The translations under genes were made by a program, and so were the position numbers. A DNA stretch of 64,000 bases, from assembly GCF_022662575.1 (NCBI RefSeq), contig NZ_JALBFU010000001.1:119188-183187 (forward strand), read 5' to 3'. Shown piece by piece: positions 56,306 to 64,000 of the stretch; positions within the stretch are counted from its first letter, which is position 1; each line of letters starts with the position of its first letter. The notes under the pieces are model-generated. The model did not search any database and was not told the origin of the DNA. It saw only the letters and a program-made list of their open reading frames with translations. The stretch comes from Luteimonas aquatica (lineage in GTDB: Bacteria; Pseudomonadota; Gammaproteobacteria; Xanthomonadales; Xanthomonadaceae).

Positions 56306-56902
56306 ATGTCGCACCCGAACCATCGCATCCTGCGCCGGCTGGCGCTGCTGGCATCGCTGCTCCCGGGCGCGGCGCTCGCCGCCGAGACGGTCTACGAGAT
56401 CGATCCGATGCATACCTTTCCCAGCTTCGAGGCCGACCACCTGGGCGGCCTGTCGGTGTGGCGCGGCAAGTTCGACAAGAGCGCGGGCACGGTCACGCTC
56501 GACAGGAAGGCCGGGACCGGATCGATCGACGTCACCATCGACGCGGCCAGCGTCAACTACGGCCTGAAGGAAATGGACGATGCGGCCAGGAGTGCGGAGC
56601 TGTTCGACGTCGCCAAGTATCCGACCGCGACCTACAAGGGCAAGCTGGCCGGCTTCGTCGACGGCAAGCCGACCAGGGCCGAGGGCGAGCTGACCCTGCA
56701 TGGCGTCACCAAGCCGGTGACCCTGGAGATCCGCTCCTTCAAGTGCATGCCGCATCCGGTCAGCAAGCGCGAGCTGTGCGGCGCGGACGCCGCGACCACC
56801 ATCCAGCGCGACGCCTTCGGCATGACGGCCGGCAAGGATTACGGCTTCAGCATGGACGTGAAGCTGAGCATCCAGGTCGAGGCGATCGCCAAGCAGCAAT
56901 GA
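56306..56902 (+). CDS. YceI family periplasmic protein
   Basis: A 198-residue protein with a signal peptide (about 1-26, ending ALAAE). The lipocalin-like YceI fold is marked by '[18 protein letters not shown]', '[28 protein letters not shown]' (core '[13 protein letters not shown]') and '[16 protein letters not shown]'. Family members bind isoprenoid-type ligands. It is followed 91 bases later by an MFS exporter. Confidence 0.93.
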   Translation: MSHPNHRILRRLALLASLLPGAALAAETVYEIDPMHTFPSFEADHLGGLSVWRGKFDKSAGTVTLDRKAGTGSIDVTIDAASVNYGLKEMDDAARSAELFDVAKYPTATYKGKLAGFVDGKPTRAEGELTLHGVTKPVTLEIRSFKCMPHPVSKRELCGADAATTIQRDAFGMTAGKDYGFSMDVKLSIQVEAIAKQQ

Positions 56903-56993
56903 CGCGGGCGCCAGGCGAGCCCGCCATGCCGGCCGTCGCGCTACCATCGCGCCACGGCTTCGTCCCGTTCCTCCCCGACATGGAAACGACTGC

Positions 56994-58466
56994 GTGAATT
57001 CCCCCACACGCGCCGCCAGCGGCGCCGGCAACACCCGCGACCACCGCTGGCAGGCCCTGATCGTGGTCTGCCTCGGCGTGCTGATGATCGTGCTCGATTC
57101 CACGGTGGTGAACGTGGCCTTGCCCTCGATCCGCGACGACCTCGGATTCTCCGACGCGGCGCTGGCCTGGGTGGTCAACGCCTATCTGCTCACCTTCGGC
57201 GGCTTCATGCTGCTGGGCGGGCGCCTGGGCGACCTGTTCGGCCACCGGCGCCTGTTCCTGATCGGCATCGTGCTGTTCACGCTGGCCTCGCTGGCCTGCG
57301 GCCTGGCCCGCTCGCAGGCGTTCCTGGTGACCGCGCGCGCCGTGCAGGGCTTCGGCGGCGCGGTGGTCACCGCGGTGGCGCTGTCGCTGATCATGATGCT
57401 GTTCACGCAGACCGCCGAGCGCGCCAAGGCCATGGGCGTCTACAGCTTCGTCTGCGCGGGCGGCGGCAGCATCGGCGTGCTGCTCGGCGGACTGCTGACC
57501 AGCGCGCTGAGCTGGCACTGGATCTTCCTGATCAACATCCCGATCGGCGCGGTGGTGTTCCTGCTTTCGCGCAAGCTGCTGCCGGCCGAGCACAAGGCGC
57601 CCGATACCCGCGAGCTGGACGTCGCCGGCGCGGTCACCGTGACGCTGTCGCTGATGCTGGCCGTGTACGCGATCGTCAACGGCAACGAGGTGGGCTGGCT
57701 CGCCGCCAGGACGCTGGGCATGCTGGCGGTGGCGGCGGTGCTGCTCGGCGCGTTCCTGCGGATCGAGTCGCGCGTGCGGGTGCCGCTGATGCCGCTGCAC
57801 CTGTTCGCCTCGCGCAACGTCAGCACGGCCAACGTGGTCGGCGTACTGTGGGCGGCGGGCATGTTCTCCTGGTTCTTCCTGTCGGCGCTATACATGCAGC
57901 TGGTGCTCGGCTACGGCCCGATGCAGGTCGGGCTGGCGTTCCTGCCGGCCAACCTGATCATGGCGGCGTTCTCGCTCGGCCTGTCGGCCAAACTGGTGAT
58001 GCGCTTCGGCATCCGCGTGCCGCTGGCGGTCGGCCTGGGGCTGGCGGCCGCGGGCCTGCTGCTGTTCTCGCAGGCGCCGGTGAACGGCGAGTTCGCCAGC
58101 CACGTGCTGCCCGGCATGCTGCTGCTCGGCCTCGGCGCGGGCATGGCCTTCAATCCGCTGCTGCTGGCGGCGATGAGCGACGTGCGCCCGGACGAATCGG
58201 GCCTGGCCTCGGGCGTGGTCAACACCGCCTTCATGATGGGCGGCGCGCTCGGGCTGGCGGTGCTGGCCAGCCTGGCCTCGGCGCGCACCGGGGCCCTGCT
58301 GTCGCTCGGCGCCGACCGGCTGGTGGCGCTCAACGATGGCTACCGCATCGCCTTCCTGGTGGGCGCGGGATTCGCCGTGCTGGCGGCGATCCTGGGCGCG
58401 CTGCTGCTGCGCCCGGCGCGCACGCCGACACCGGAGACCGGCGTGCCCGATTCGCACGCCGCCTGA
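56994..58466 (+). CDS. MFS exporter, DHA2 (14-TM drug:H+ antiporter) family
   Basis: A 490-residue transporter from GTG 56994. Fourteen membrane segments are visible. Helix 1 'VCLGVLMIVLDSTVVNVALPSI' (core 'LDSTVVNVALP') is the DHA2 motif D1, and 'GGRLGDLFGHRRLF' is MFS motif A. It probably exports small hydrophobic compounds; the substrate cannot be read from sequence. Confidence 0.9.
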   Translation: MNSPTRAASGAGNTRDHRWQALIVVCLGVLMIVLDSTVVNVALPSIRDDLGFSDAALAWVVNAYLLTFGGFMLLGGRLGDLFGHRRLFLIGIVLFTLASLACGLARSQAFLVTARAVQGFGGAVVTAVALSLIMMLFTQTAERAKAMGVYSFVCAGGGSIGVLLGGLLTSALSWHWIFLINIPIGAVVFLLSRKLLPAEHKAPDTRELDVAGAVTVTLSLMLAVYAIVNGNEVGWLAARTLGMLAVAAVLLGAFLRIESRVRVPLMPLHLFASRNVSTANVVGVLWAAGMFSWFFLSALYMQLVLGYGPMQVGLAFLPANLIMAAFSLGLSAKLVMRFGIRVPLAVGLGLAAAGLLLFSQAPVNGEFASHVLPGMLLLGLGAGMAFNPLLLAAMSDVRPDESGLASGVVNTAFMMGGALGLAVLASLASARTGALLSLGADRLVALNDGYRIAFLVGAGFAVLAAILGALLLRPARTPTPETGVPDSHAA

Positions 58467-58483
58467 TTCGAGCGGGCGTGCTT

Positions 58484-58514
58484 CGAGCCGGCATCGAGCC
58501 GGCATCGAGCCGGC
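58484..58514. repeat. Eleven-base tandem repeat
   Basis: CGAGCCGGCAT occurs twice in tandem, followed by a third copy truncated after CGAGCCGGC. Related pieces (TTGATCC, GAAGCCGGCAT) continue to 58558. It lies between the convergent exporter and sigma-factor genes and encodes nothing credible. Confidence 0.6.
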
Positions 58515-58599
58515 TCGATCCGAAGCGACTTGATCCCGGCTTGATCCGAAGCCGGCATGGTTCATGGCAGGCGCGGTCCGCGCGTGAAAAGTCCCCTGC

Positions 58600-59862
58600 C
58601 TAGTCGACGCAGGCCTGTGCGCGCCCGAGCAGCAGCTCGCGTTCGCGGGCGTTGCGGGTCAGCGAGGCCGCGCGTTCGAATTCCGCGCGCGCCTCGCCGA
58701 GGCGGCCGAGCTTCTGCAGCAGGTCGCCGCGCACGCTGGGCAGCAGGTGGTAGTCCTTCAGGGCCGGCTCGTCGCGCAAGGTATCCACGTGCGCCAGGCC
58801 GGCGGCCGGGCCCGCGGCCATCGACAGCGCCACCGAGCGGTTGAGCTCGACCACGGGCGAGGGCATCGCCTCGGCCAGCCGGGCGTAGAGCGCGGCGATG
58901 CGCGCCCAGTCGGTCTGCTCGGCGACCGGCGCGCGCGCATGGCAGGCGGCGATGGCGGCCTGCAGAGCATAGGGACCGTCGGCGCCGCCCAGGCGCTCGG
59001 CGCGCTCGAGCGCCTCCAGGCCATGGTTGATGAGCAGGCGGTCCCAGCGCGCGCGGTTCTGCTCCAGCAGCAGGATCGGCTCGCCCGACGCGCCGGTGCG
59101 CGCGCGCGTGCGCGAGGCCTGGATGTCCATCAGCGCCACCAGGCCGTGCACCTCCGCCTCGCGCGGCGCCAGGCCGGCGAGCACGCGGCCCAGGCGCAGG
59201 GCTTCCTGGCACAGGGCGGGGCGCATCCAGTCGTCGCCGGCGGTCGCCGAATAGCCTTCGTTGAAGATCAGGTAGATCACGTGCAGCACGGCCGCCAGGC
59301 GTTCGGCCAGTTCCTCGCCGCGCGGCACCTCGTAGGGCACCTGCTTCTCGGAAAGGGTGCGCTTGGCGCGCACGATGCGCTGCGCGACGGTGGGTTCGGG
59401 CACCAGGAAGGCGCGCGCGATCTCGTCGGTGGTGAGGCCGCCGAGCAGGCGCAGCGTCAGCGCTACGCGTCCCTCCATCGGCAGCACCGGGTGGCAGGCG
59501 GTGAAGATCAGCCGCAGCAGATCGTCGCCGATGTCATCGTCGAGCGCGTCGATGGCGTCAGAGGCGGCCATGTCCTGCTCCGACTCCAGCTCGTAGGCGA
59601 TCTCCTCGTGCTTGCGCTGCTGCAGCTTGCTGCGGCGCAGGCGGTCGATCGCGCGGTGCTTGGCGGTGGCCATCAGCCAGGCGCCGGGATTGTCGGGCAC
59701 GCCGTCGCGCGGCCAGCGCTCCAGCGCCGCGACCAGCGCGTCCTGGGCCAGCTCCTCGGCCAGGCCGACGTCGCGCACCATGCGCACGAGGCCGGCGATC
59801 ACCCGCGGCGACTCCATGCGCCAGACGGTGTCGATGCTGCGGTGAACGTCGGCCGGTGTCAT
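58600..59862 (-). CDS. ECF sigma factor of the ECF42 type
   Basis: A 420-residue protein. Region 2 ('ELAQDALVAALERWPRDGVPDNPGAWLMATAKHRAIDRLRR', core 'NPGAWLMATAKHRAIDRLRR') and region 4 ('GGLTTDEIARAFLVPEPTVAQRIVRAKR') are followed by a long C-terminal extension from about 190 with TPR-like helices ('RLLINHGLEALERAERLGG'). This layout is ECF42. Such factors sit beside YCII/DGPF proteins and lack an anti-sigma factor, as here: YCII and VOC genes lie upstream on the same strand. Confidence 0.9.
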   Translation of the reverse strand: MTPADVHRSIDTVWRMESPRVIAGLVRMVRDVGLAEELAQDALVAALERWPRDGVPDNPGAWLMATAKHRAIDRLRRSKLQQRKHEEIAYELESEQDMAASDAIDALDDDIGDDLLRLIFTACHPVLPMEGRVALTLRLLGGLTTDEIARAFLVPEPTVAQRIVRAKRTLSEKQVPYEVPRGEELAERLAAVLHVIYLIFNEGYSATAGDDWMRPALCQEALRLGRVLAGLAPREAEVHGLVALMDIQASRTRARTGASGEPILLLEQNRARWDRLLINHGLEALERAERLGGADGPYALQAAIAACHARAPVAEQTDWARIAALYARLAEAMPSPVVELNRSVALSMAAGPAAGLAHVDTLRDEPALKDYHLLPSVRGDLLQKLGRLGEARAEFERAASLTRNARERELLLGRAQACVD

Positions 59863-60041
59863 GGCGGGCGATCACAACATCATCGACTATCCGGCGCAAG
59901 TCCCGCATGGCGGCATGCCTCCAGGGTTTTCCCATGACGATCGTCCAAGGCGCGCGCGGCCGGCCTGCGGCCCGGGGGGCGCAAGAGGCCGTCCAGGCCG
60001 GCACGGCGCGTTGCAAGGGGCGTGCGTGCCTGCGGCGACGC

Positions 60042-60482
60042 TTATTCCTTGCGCAGCTCGCACGGGCAATTGATCATCCAGGGGATATTGAAGCGATCGG
60101 TGAACATCGCGAAGCGCTTGGCCCAGAAGGTTTCCTGCAGTTCCATCGCGATCGCGCCCTGGTCGGACAACGCCGCATAGATGCGCTCGGCGTCCTCGGG
60201 CGTGTCGACCTGGATCGAGATGTGCTGGCCCTGCGGCTTGACGTAGGGCTGGCCGCAGGAGTCGGAGCCCATGAGCGTATGCCCGTCGGCGCTCTGCCCA
60301 TCGATGATCAGGCAGGCATGCATGATGTCGTCCTCGGCGCCGGGCGGCGCATGACCGGCCATGGGCGTATCGCGGAAACCCATCATGGCCTCGATCCTGC
60401 CGCCGAAGACGCTCCGGTAGAACTCGAAGGCTTCGCGGCACTGGCCGTTGAAGATGAGATAGGGCGTGAATTGCAGGGACAT
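60042..60482 (-). CDS. VOC/PhnB-like family protein
   Basis: A 146-residue protein from ATG 60482. 'TPYLIFNGQCREAFEFYRSVFGG' at the start and 'ETFWAKRFAMFTDRFNIPWMIN' at the end are those of the PhnB-like vicinal-oxygen-chelate family (glyoxalase fold). It stands between YCII and the ECF42 gene and is probably part of the same unit. The enzyme activity is unknown. Confidence 0.88.
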   Translation of the reverse strand: MSLQFTPYLIFNGQCREAFEFYRSVFGGRIEAMMGFRDTPMAGHAPPGAEDDIMHACLIIDGQSADGHTLMGSDSCGQPYVKPQGQHISIQVDTPEDAERIYAALSDQGAIAMELQETFWAKRFAMFTDRFNIPWMINCPCELRKE

Positions 60483-60544
60483 GGCGGTGGACTCTCGGTC
60501 GGATGCGGGATGGGCGGGAATGGCGTGCAAAGGCAGCGCGGGGA

Positions 60545-60973
60545 TCAGGAGCGCTGCCGTTCGATCGTGGCGCGCAGACGGTCTTCCTGCTGGCGCAGTT
60601 CGGGAGTGAATTCCTCGCCGAAGTCATCGGCCTCGAAGAACGGGCGGATTTCGATCTCGCTCTCTTCCTCGTGCGGATTCGGGCAGCGCTTGACCCATTC
60701 GATGGCCTCGTCCAGCGAACGCACCTGCCAGATCCAGAAGCCGGCGACCAGTTCCTTGGTCTCGGCGAACGGCCCGTCGGTGACGGTGCGCTCGCGCCCG
60801 GAGAAACGCACGCGCGCGCCCCTGGCGCTGGGATGCAGGCCTTCGCCGGCGAGCATGATCCCGGCCTTGACCAGCTCCTCGTTGAAGTTGCCCATCGCGG
60901 CGATCTGTTCCCGGCTGGGCATGACGCCGGCTTCGGACGCGGCGGTGGCTTTGACGATCACTAGCACTTTCAT
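60545..60973 (-). CDS. YCII family (DGPF-type) protein
   Basis: A 142-residue protein from ATG 60973. 'MKVLVIVKATAASEAG' opens the YCII fold, and 'TVTDGPFAETKELVAGFWIWQVRSLDEAIEW' contains the DGPF motif that names the group. These proteins are the standard neighbours and proposed targets or modulators of ECF42 sigma factors. It is first in the minus-strand set YCII-VOC-ECF42. Confidence 0.9.
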   Translation of the reverse strand: MKVLVIVKATAASEAGVMPSREQIAAMGNFNEELVKAGIMLAGEGLHPSARGARVRFSGRERTVTDGPFAETKELVAGFWIWQVRSLDEAIEWVKRCPNPHEEESEIEIRPFFEADDFGEEFTPELRQQEDRLRATIERQRS

Positions 60974-61116
60974 GGCGGTCTCCTCTGGTCTGTGGCGCGA
61001 CCGATGCGTCGTCATCGGTTCTTGTGAGGGCGACGGATGGGAATGCGCGGGATCGACAAGGCCGGCGAGGATGTCCTGAATCGTTCAGCTGATGTTGTGC
61101 CGCGAGCGCGGGCACG

Positions 61117-61148
61117 AAAAAAAGCCGGCGGAACCCATTCCGCCGGCT
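61117..61148 (-). terminator. Intrinsic terminator of the HAF-repeat gene
   Basis: Read on the minus strand, an eleven-base perfect stem AGCCGGCGGAA/TTCCGCCGGCT with loop TGGG is followed by seven T residues, 25 bases after the stop codon at 61174. Confidence 0.88.
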
Positions 61149-61173
61149 CGAAAGGGCCGAAGCCGGGCGACCG

Positions 61174-62367
61174 CTAGGGGCTGCGGACGAGGTAGGGCGT
61201 GGCGACGAAGGCCACGGCATCGCCGCTGGCCGCGTCGACCGCCTGCCCGGTGATCCGGCCGAAATCGTCGATGTCGTTGGCGGCGACGACGCTGCCGTGG
61301 AAAGCGGGGGAGAGCAGGGTATTGAGGTCGGTCATCCTGCCGTCCTGCCACAGGAAGCCGACGCAGGCGCCGGCGGCGTCGCATGACTGTCCGACCACCT
61401 GCCGCCATGCGTTGACGCCCAGCGCCTGGCTGTTGCCCTCGCCGCCGAGGGTGCCGAGGTTGCGGATCCTGCGTCCGGGCGACTTGAGGAAGGCGCGCGG
61501 ATTGAACGCGGTGCCGTCGGCGGCGGAGCGGTTGGCGAAACCGACGATGTCGCCGTGCTGGTTGATCGCCATCGGCGTGTTCCAGGCGATGCCGCCGAAG
61601 TCGCCGATGTCGACCGGCCTGCCGTGCTCCCAGAGCACGTTGCGCCGCGCGCTGCGCCCGCCGACGGCGTTGGCGCAACTGCCGGAAATGCCGACCACCT
61701 GGCCGCGGTCGTTGAGCGCGGTGGCGGAACTGACCGAGTCGCCGGGCAACGGCGGCAGTTCGCGCAGCTCTCCGCGCCCGGGCCCCCAGAGCACGGCGCG
61801 GAACTGCAGCACCTGCGGCGCGATGCAGCTCGGATCGCGGACCCGGTTCTCGGCCCACCCGGCCACCTGGCCGAGGTTGTTGGCGCCGGCGGCGAAGCCG
61901 TGCGTGCCGCCGAGCGTGGGCAGCTCGGTCATCGCGCCGTTCTCCCATATGAAGCCGACGCAGCGCTTGCCGGCGCGGTTCGGGCCGGGGAAGAAGGAGT
62001 AGCAGCTCCAGCGCTCCCCGAGCGGATCGTCCTCGGCGGTCTGGGTGATGCCCGCGACGATCCCGCGCAGATTCTTCACCGGCCACAGCACCGCGCTGTT
62101 GGCGCCGGGGCCGCCGAGCGCACCGAGATCGGTGGCCCGGCCGCCGCGCCACAGGGTGGCGCGCACGGTCCGGTCGCCGGCGAGGTTGGACGTGCCCGTG
62201 GCCCAGCCGCGATCGTTGATGCCGGCGCCGGCGCTGGAGGAGCCGCCCAGCGCGGGGAGCACCGCGATGCGATAGCGCACCACGAAGGGATCGGCGCCGT
62301 GCGCGAGGCCGACGAAGAGCGCGGCCGTGGAGGCGGCCAGCAGAGCGGGCTTGCGGAAGCGGGTCAT
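61174..62367 (-). CDS. Secreted HAF-repeat protein
   Basis: A 397-residue protein with a signal peptide (about 1-24, ending GLAHGA). At least six repeats of the extracellular HAF type occur, with units such as LGALGGPGANSAVLW, LPTLGGTHGFAAGANNLG and LGTLGGEGNSQALGVN, each followed by 'GQVVG'-like strands and 'AFLW/GFLW'. This suggests a beta-propeller. Cysteines in pairs may form disulfides. Function is unknown. Confidence 0.85.
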   Translation of the reverse strand: MTRFRKPALLAASTAALFVGLAHGADPFVVRYRIAVLPALGGSSSAGAGINDRGWATGTSNLAGDRTVRATLWRGGRATDLGALGGPGANSAVLWPVKNLRGIVAGITQTAEDDPLGERWSCYSFFPGPNRAGKRCVGFIWENGAMTELPTLGGTHGFAAGANNLGQVAGWAENRVRDPSCIAPQVLQFRAVLWGPGRGELRELPPLPGDSVSSATALNDRGQVVGISGSCANAVGGRSARRNVLWEHGRPVDIGDFGGIAWNTPMAINQHGDIVGFANRSAADGTAFNPRAFLKSPGRRIRNLGTLGGEGNSQALGVNAWRQVVGQSCDAAGACVGFLWQDGRMTDLNTLLSPAFHGSVVAANDIDDFGRITGQAVDAASGDAVAFVATPYLVRSP

Positions 62368-62587
62368 GGCGTCTCCTGTTCCGAATCGAGGGTTCAGGCA
62401 TTCGAATCCGGTGCTTGAAGCCGATGCCTGGGCCGAACGGGACCGCAGCGACGGCGCGAGCCGTCGCGTGGGAATCGTGGAGCGGCTTGCGCGGCATCGA
62501 CGCGCGATGCGCCAATGCCTTATGCCGCGATCGCGCGCGCGATGCTGGCCGTTTTCGGACAAGGACCCCGAGCGGAAATCGGCCAAA

Positions 62588-62630
62588 CGGAAATCGGCCC
62601 AGTCCCGCCGCCGCGCGAGGCGGCGGCGGG
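62588..62630. repeat. Direct repeat and GC-rich stem downstream of the MFS gene
   Basis: CGGAAATCGGCC occurs at 62573-62584 and again at 62588-62599. Next to it CCCGCCGCC/GGCGGCGGG (62604-62630) forms a stem that, on the minus strand, lies just after the MFS stop codon and may help termination. No gene was seen in 62368-62636. Confidence 0.4.
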
Positions 62631-62636
62631 ACCGGC

Positions 62637-63881
62637 TCAGGCGCCGGCCGCCGCCTGAGCGTCCCTCGCGCGACGCGCCACGCGCCAGCCGAGCACCGCC
62701 GCGACCAGCAGCACCAGCGCCGCGATCAGGAAGGCCGCGCCGGGATGCGGGAACGGCGCGTCGGTGCCCACCGAGGCGGCATACACCGCGCCGAAGAACA
62801 GCGGCGAGAACACGCCGGCGATGCTGCCGACGCTGTTGTTGGCACCCTGCAGCTGGCCCTGCTCGGATTCCGACACGCGCTGGGTCATCAGCGACTGCAG
62901 CGTGGGCATCGCCAGCGCCCACAGCGCGTTGGGCAGCAGCGCCAGCGTGAACGCCAGCGCGTTCGGCGCCAGACCCATGCAGGCGATGCCCACGGTGCCC
63001 GCGAACAGGCCGAACACCATCACCTTGCGATCGCCGAAACGCTTGACCGCGTGGCCGGTCAGCACGCCCTGCACGAGTAGCTCTAGCACGCCTGCCAGCG
63101 CCAGCAGCATGCCGACCTGCCAGGCGCCCAGGCCGTAGCGGTGCCCGGCATAGAGCACGAACACCGCCGAGAACACGTGGTGGGCGAAGTAGAGCAGAAA
63201 GTTGACGGTGGCCAGGCCGGTGAGCTCCGGGTGCGATCCCAGCAGGCGCAATGCACCCAGCGGATTGGCGCGCCGCCAGGAGAAGGGCATGCGCCGCTCC
63301 TTGGGCAGCGACTCCGGCAGGATGAACAGGCCGTAGAGGAAGGCCAGGCCGCTCATCGCCGCGGCCGCCCAGAACGGCGCGCGCGGCGACCATTCGCCGA
63401 GCACGCCGCCCAGCAGCGGACCGGCGACGAAGCCGGCGCTGAAGGCCGCGCCGACCAGGCCGTAGCCGCGCGCGCGGTTCTCCGGCGTGGTGATGTCGGC
63501 CATGTAGGCGTAGACCGTGGTGAAGCTGGCGGAGGTGATGCCGGCGACGATGCGGCCCAGCGCCAGCCACCACAGGTTCGGCGCCACCGCCATCAGCAGG
63601 TAGTCGGCGGCCAGTCCCGCGGTCGAGAGCAGGATGACCGGGCGCCGGCCGTACTGGTCGGACAGCGAGCCGATGATCGGCGAGGCGACGAACTGCATCA
63701 GCGCCCAGAGCGCGACGAAGATGCCGTTGATGATGCCGGCGCGCGAGCTGGAGCCGGAGAATTGTTCGATGAGAGGCGGCAGGACGGGGATGACGATGCC
63801 CATCGCCACGATGTCGAGCATCGCGGTGACGAGGATGAACGCGATCGCCGCCTTGCCGGCGCGAAAGGTAGGAATGGACAT
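62637..63881 (-). CDS. MFS exporter, TCR/Tet family
   Basis: A 414-residue 12-helix transporter. 'MLDIVAMGIVIPVLPPLIEQF' (core 'DIVAMGIVIPVLP') is the antiporter motif of the tetracycline-resistance-like DHA1 group, 'GSLSDQYGRRPVIL' is motif A, and 'RARGYGLVGAAFSAGFVAGPLLGG' (core 'GFVAGPLLGG') is motif C. Chromosomal members often do not confer tetracycline resistance. ATG 63881 is clear. The remaining bases 63882-64000 show repeated GGAGCCG blocks but no gene. Confidence 0.88.
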   Translation of the reverse strand: MSIPTFRAGKAAIAFILVTAMLDIVAMGIVIPVLPPLIEQFSGSSSRAGIINGIFVALWALMQFVASPIIGSLSDQYGRRPVILLSTAGLAADYLLMAVAPNLWWLALGRIVAGITSASFTTVYAYMADITTPENRARGYGLVGAAFSAGFVAGPLLGGVLGEWSPRAPFWAAAAMSGLAFLYGLFILPESLPKERRMPFSWRRANPLGALRLLGSHPELTGLATVNFLLYFAHHVFSAVFVLYAGHRYGLGAWQVGMLLALAGVLELLVQGVLTGHAVKRFGDRKVMVFGLFAGTVGIACMGLAPNALAFTLALLPNALWALAMPTLQSLMTQRVSESEQGQLQGANNSVGSIAGVFSPLFFGAVYAASVGTDAPFPHPGAAFLIAALVLLVAAVLGWRVARRARDAQAAAGA

Positions 63882-64000
63882 GGCGTTGGATGTCTGGGAG
63901 GCGCACGGCGATGCCGCGCGCGAAAAAGGCGCTTCAGCGGGATTCGGAGCCGAAACGGATCGGCACTGAGCGAGTCAGCGCTGAGGGAGTCGGAGCCGGG

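Overview
This window is chromosomal DNA of very high GC content. Its gene order and protein families point to a gammaproteobacterium of the Xanthomonadaceae/Lysobacter group. Signs of this are a complete nuoG-N tail, the metY-rimP-nusA-infB-rbfA-truB-rpsO-pnp order, several TonB-dependent receptors, a class III PHA synthase (phaE-phaC), and start codons often GTG or TTG. The genus cannot be fixed from sequence alone.

Layout. 1-9315: the distal part of the complex I operon (nuoG 3' end, nuoH-N). 9316-15282: an unusual RiPP-like locus. It has two paralogous 59-residue precursor peptides, a JmjC/cupin protein whose metal ligands are lost, a LanM-type dehydratase domain with no LanC cyclase but with a DUF6624-like C-terminus, and an intact JmjC/cupin oxygenase. 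15452-25759: initiator tRNA and the transcription/translation operon. 25904-31666: a streptomycin-kinase-like gene convergent with a graspetide (omega-ester peptide) locus on the minus strand, made of a HlyD adaptor, a C39-peptidase ABC exporter, a 54-residue double-glycine precursor too short to be picked up by simple ORF cut-offs, and an ATP-grasp ligase. 31982-38156: a TonB-dependent receptor and a DUF1501/DUF1800 pair. 38342-53367: a region tied to short-chain hydroxyacid and polyhydroxybutyrate metabolism. It holds a GntP-family permease, a TonB receptor, a CrbS-like transporter-kinase hybrid with a CrbR-like regulator, a 3-hydroxybutyrate-oligomer hydrolase, pssA and phaEC. 53351-64000: small envelope proteins, NRDE, DUF1428 and YceI proteins, two MFS exporters, an ECF42 sigma factor with YCII and VOC partners, and a HAF-repeat protein.

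How the parts work together. The housekeeping blocks are ordinary. The most interesting material is accessory: the cyclase-less dehydratase locus (9643-15282) is the best candidate for an undescribed system; the graspetide locus is complete for synthesis, leader removal and inner-membrane export; and a shared GTAC-type motif upstream of the permease/receptor pair and of the oligomer hydrolase suggests one regulon under the LuxR-type regulator encoded here. All functional calls come from motif recognition by eye; no database search was run.
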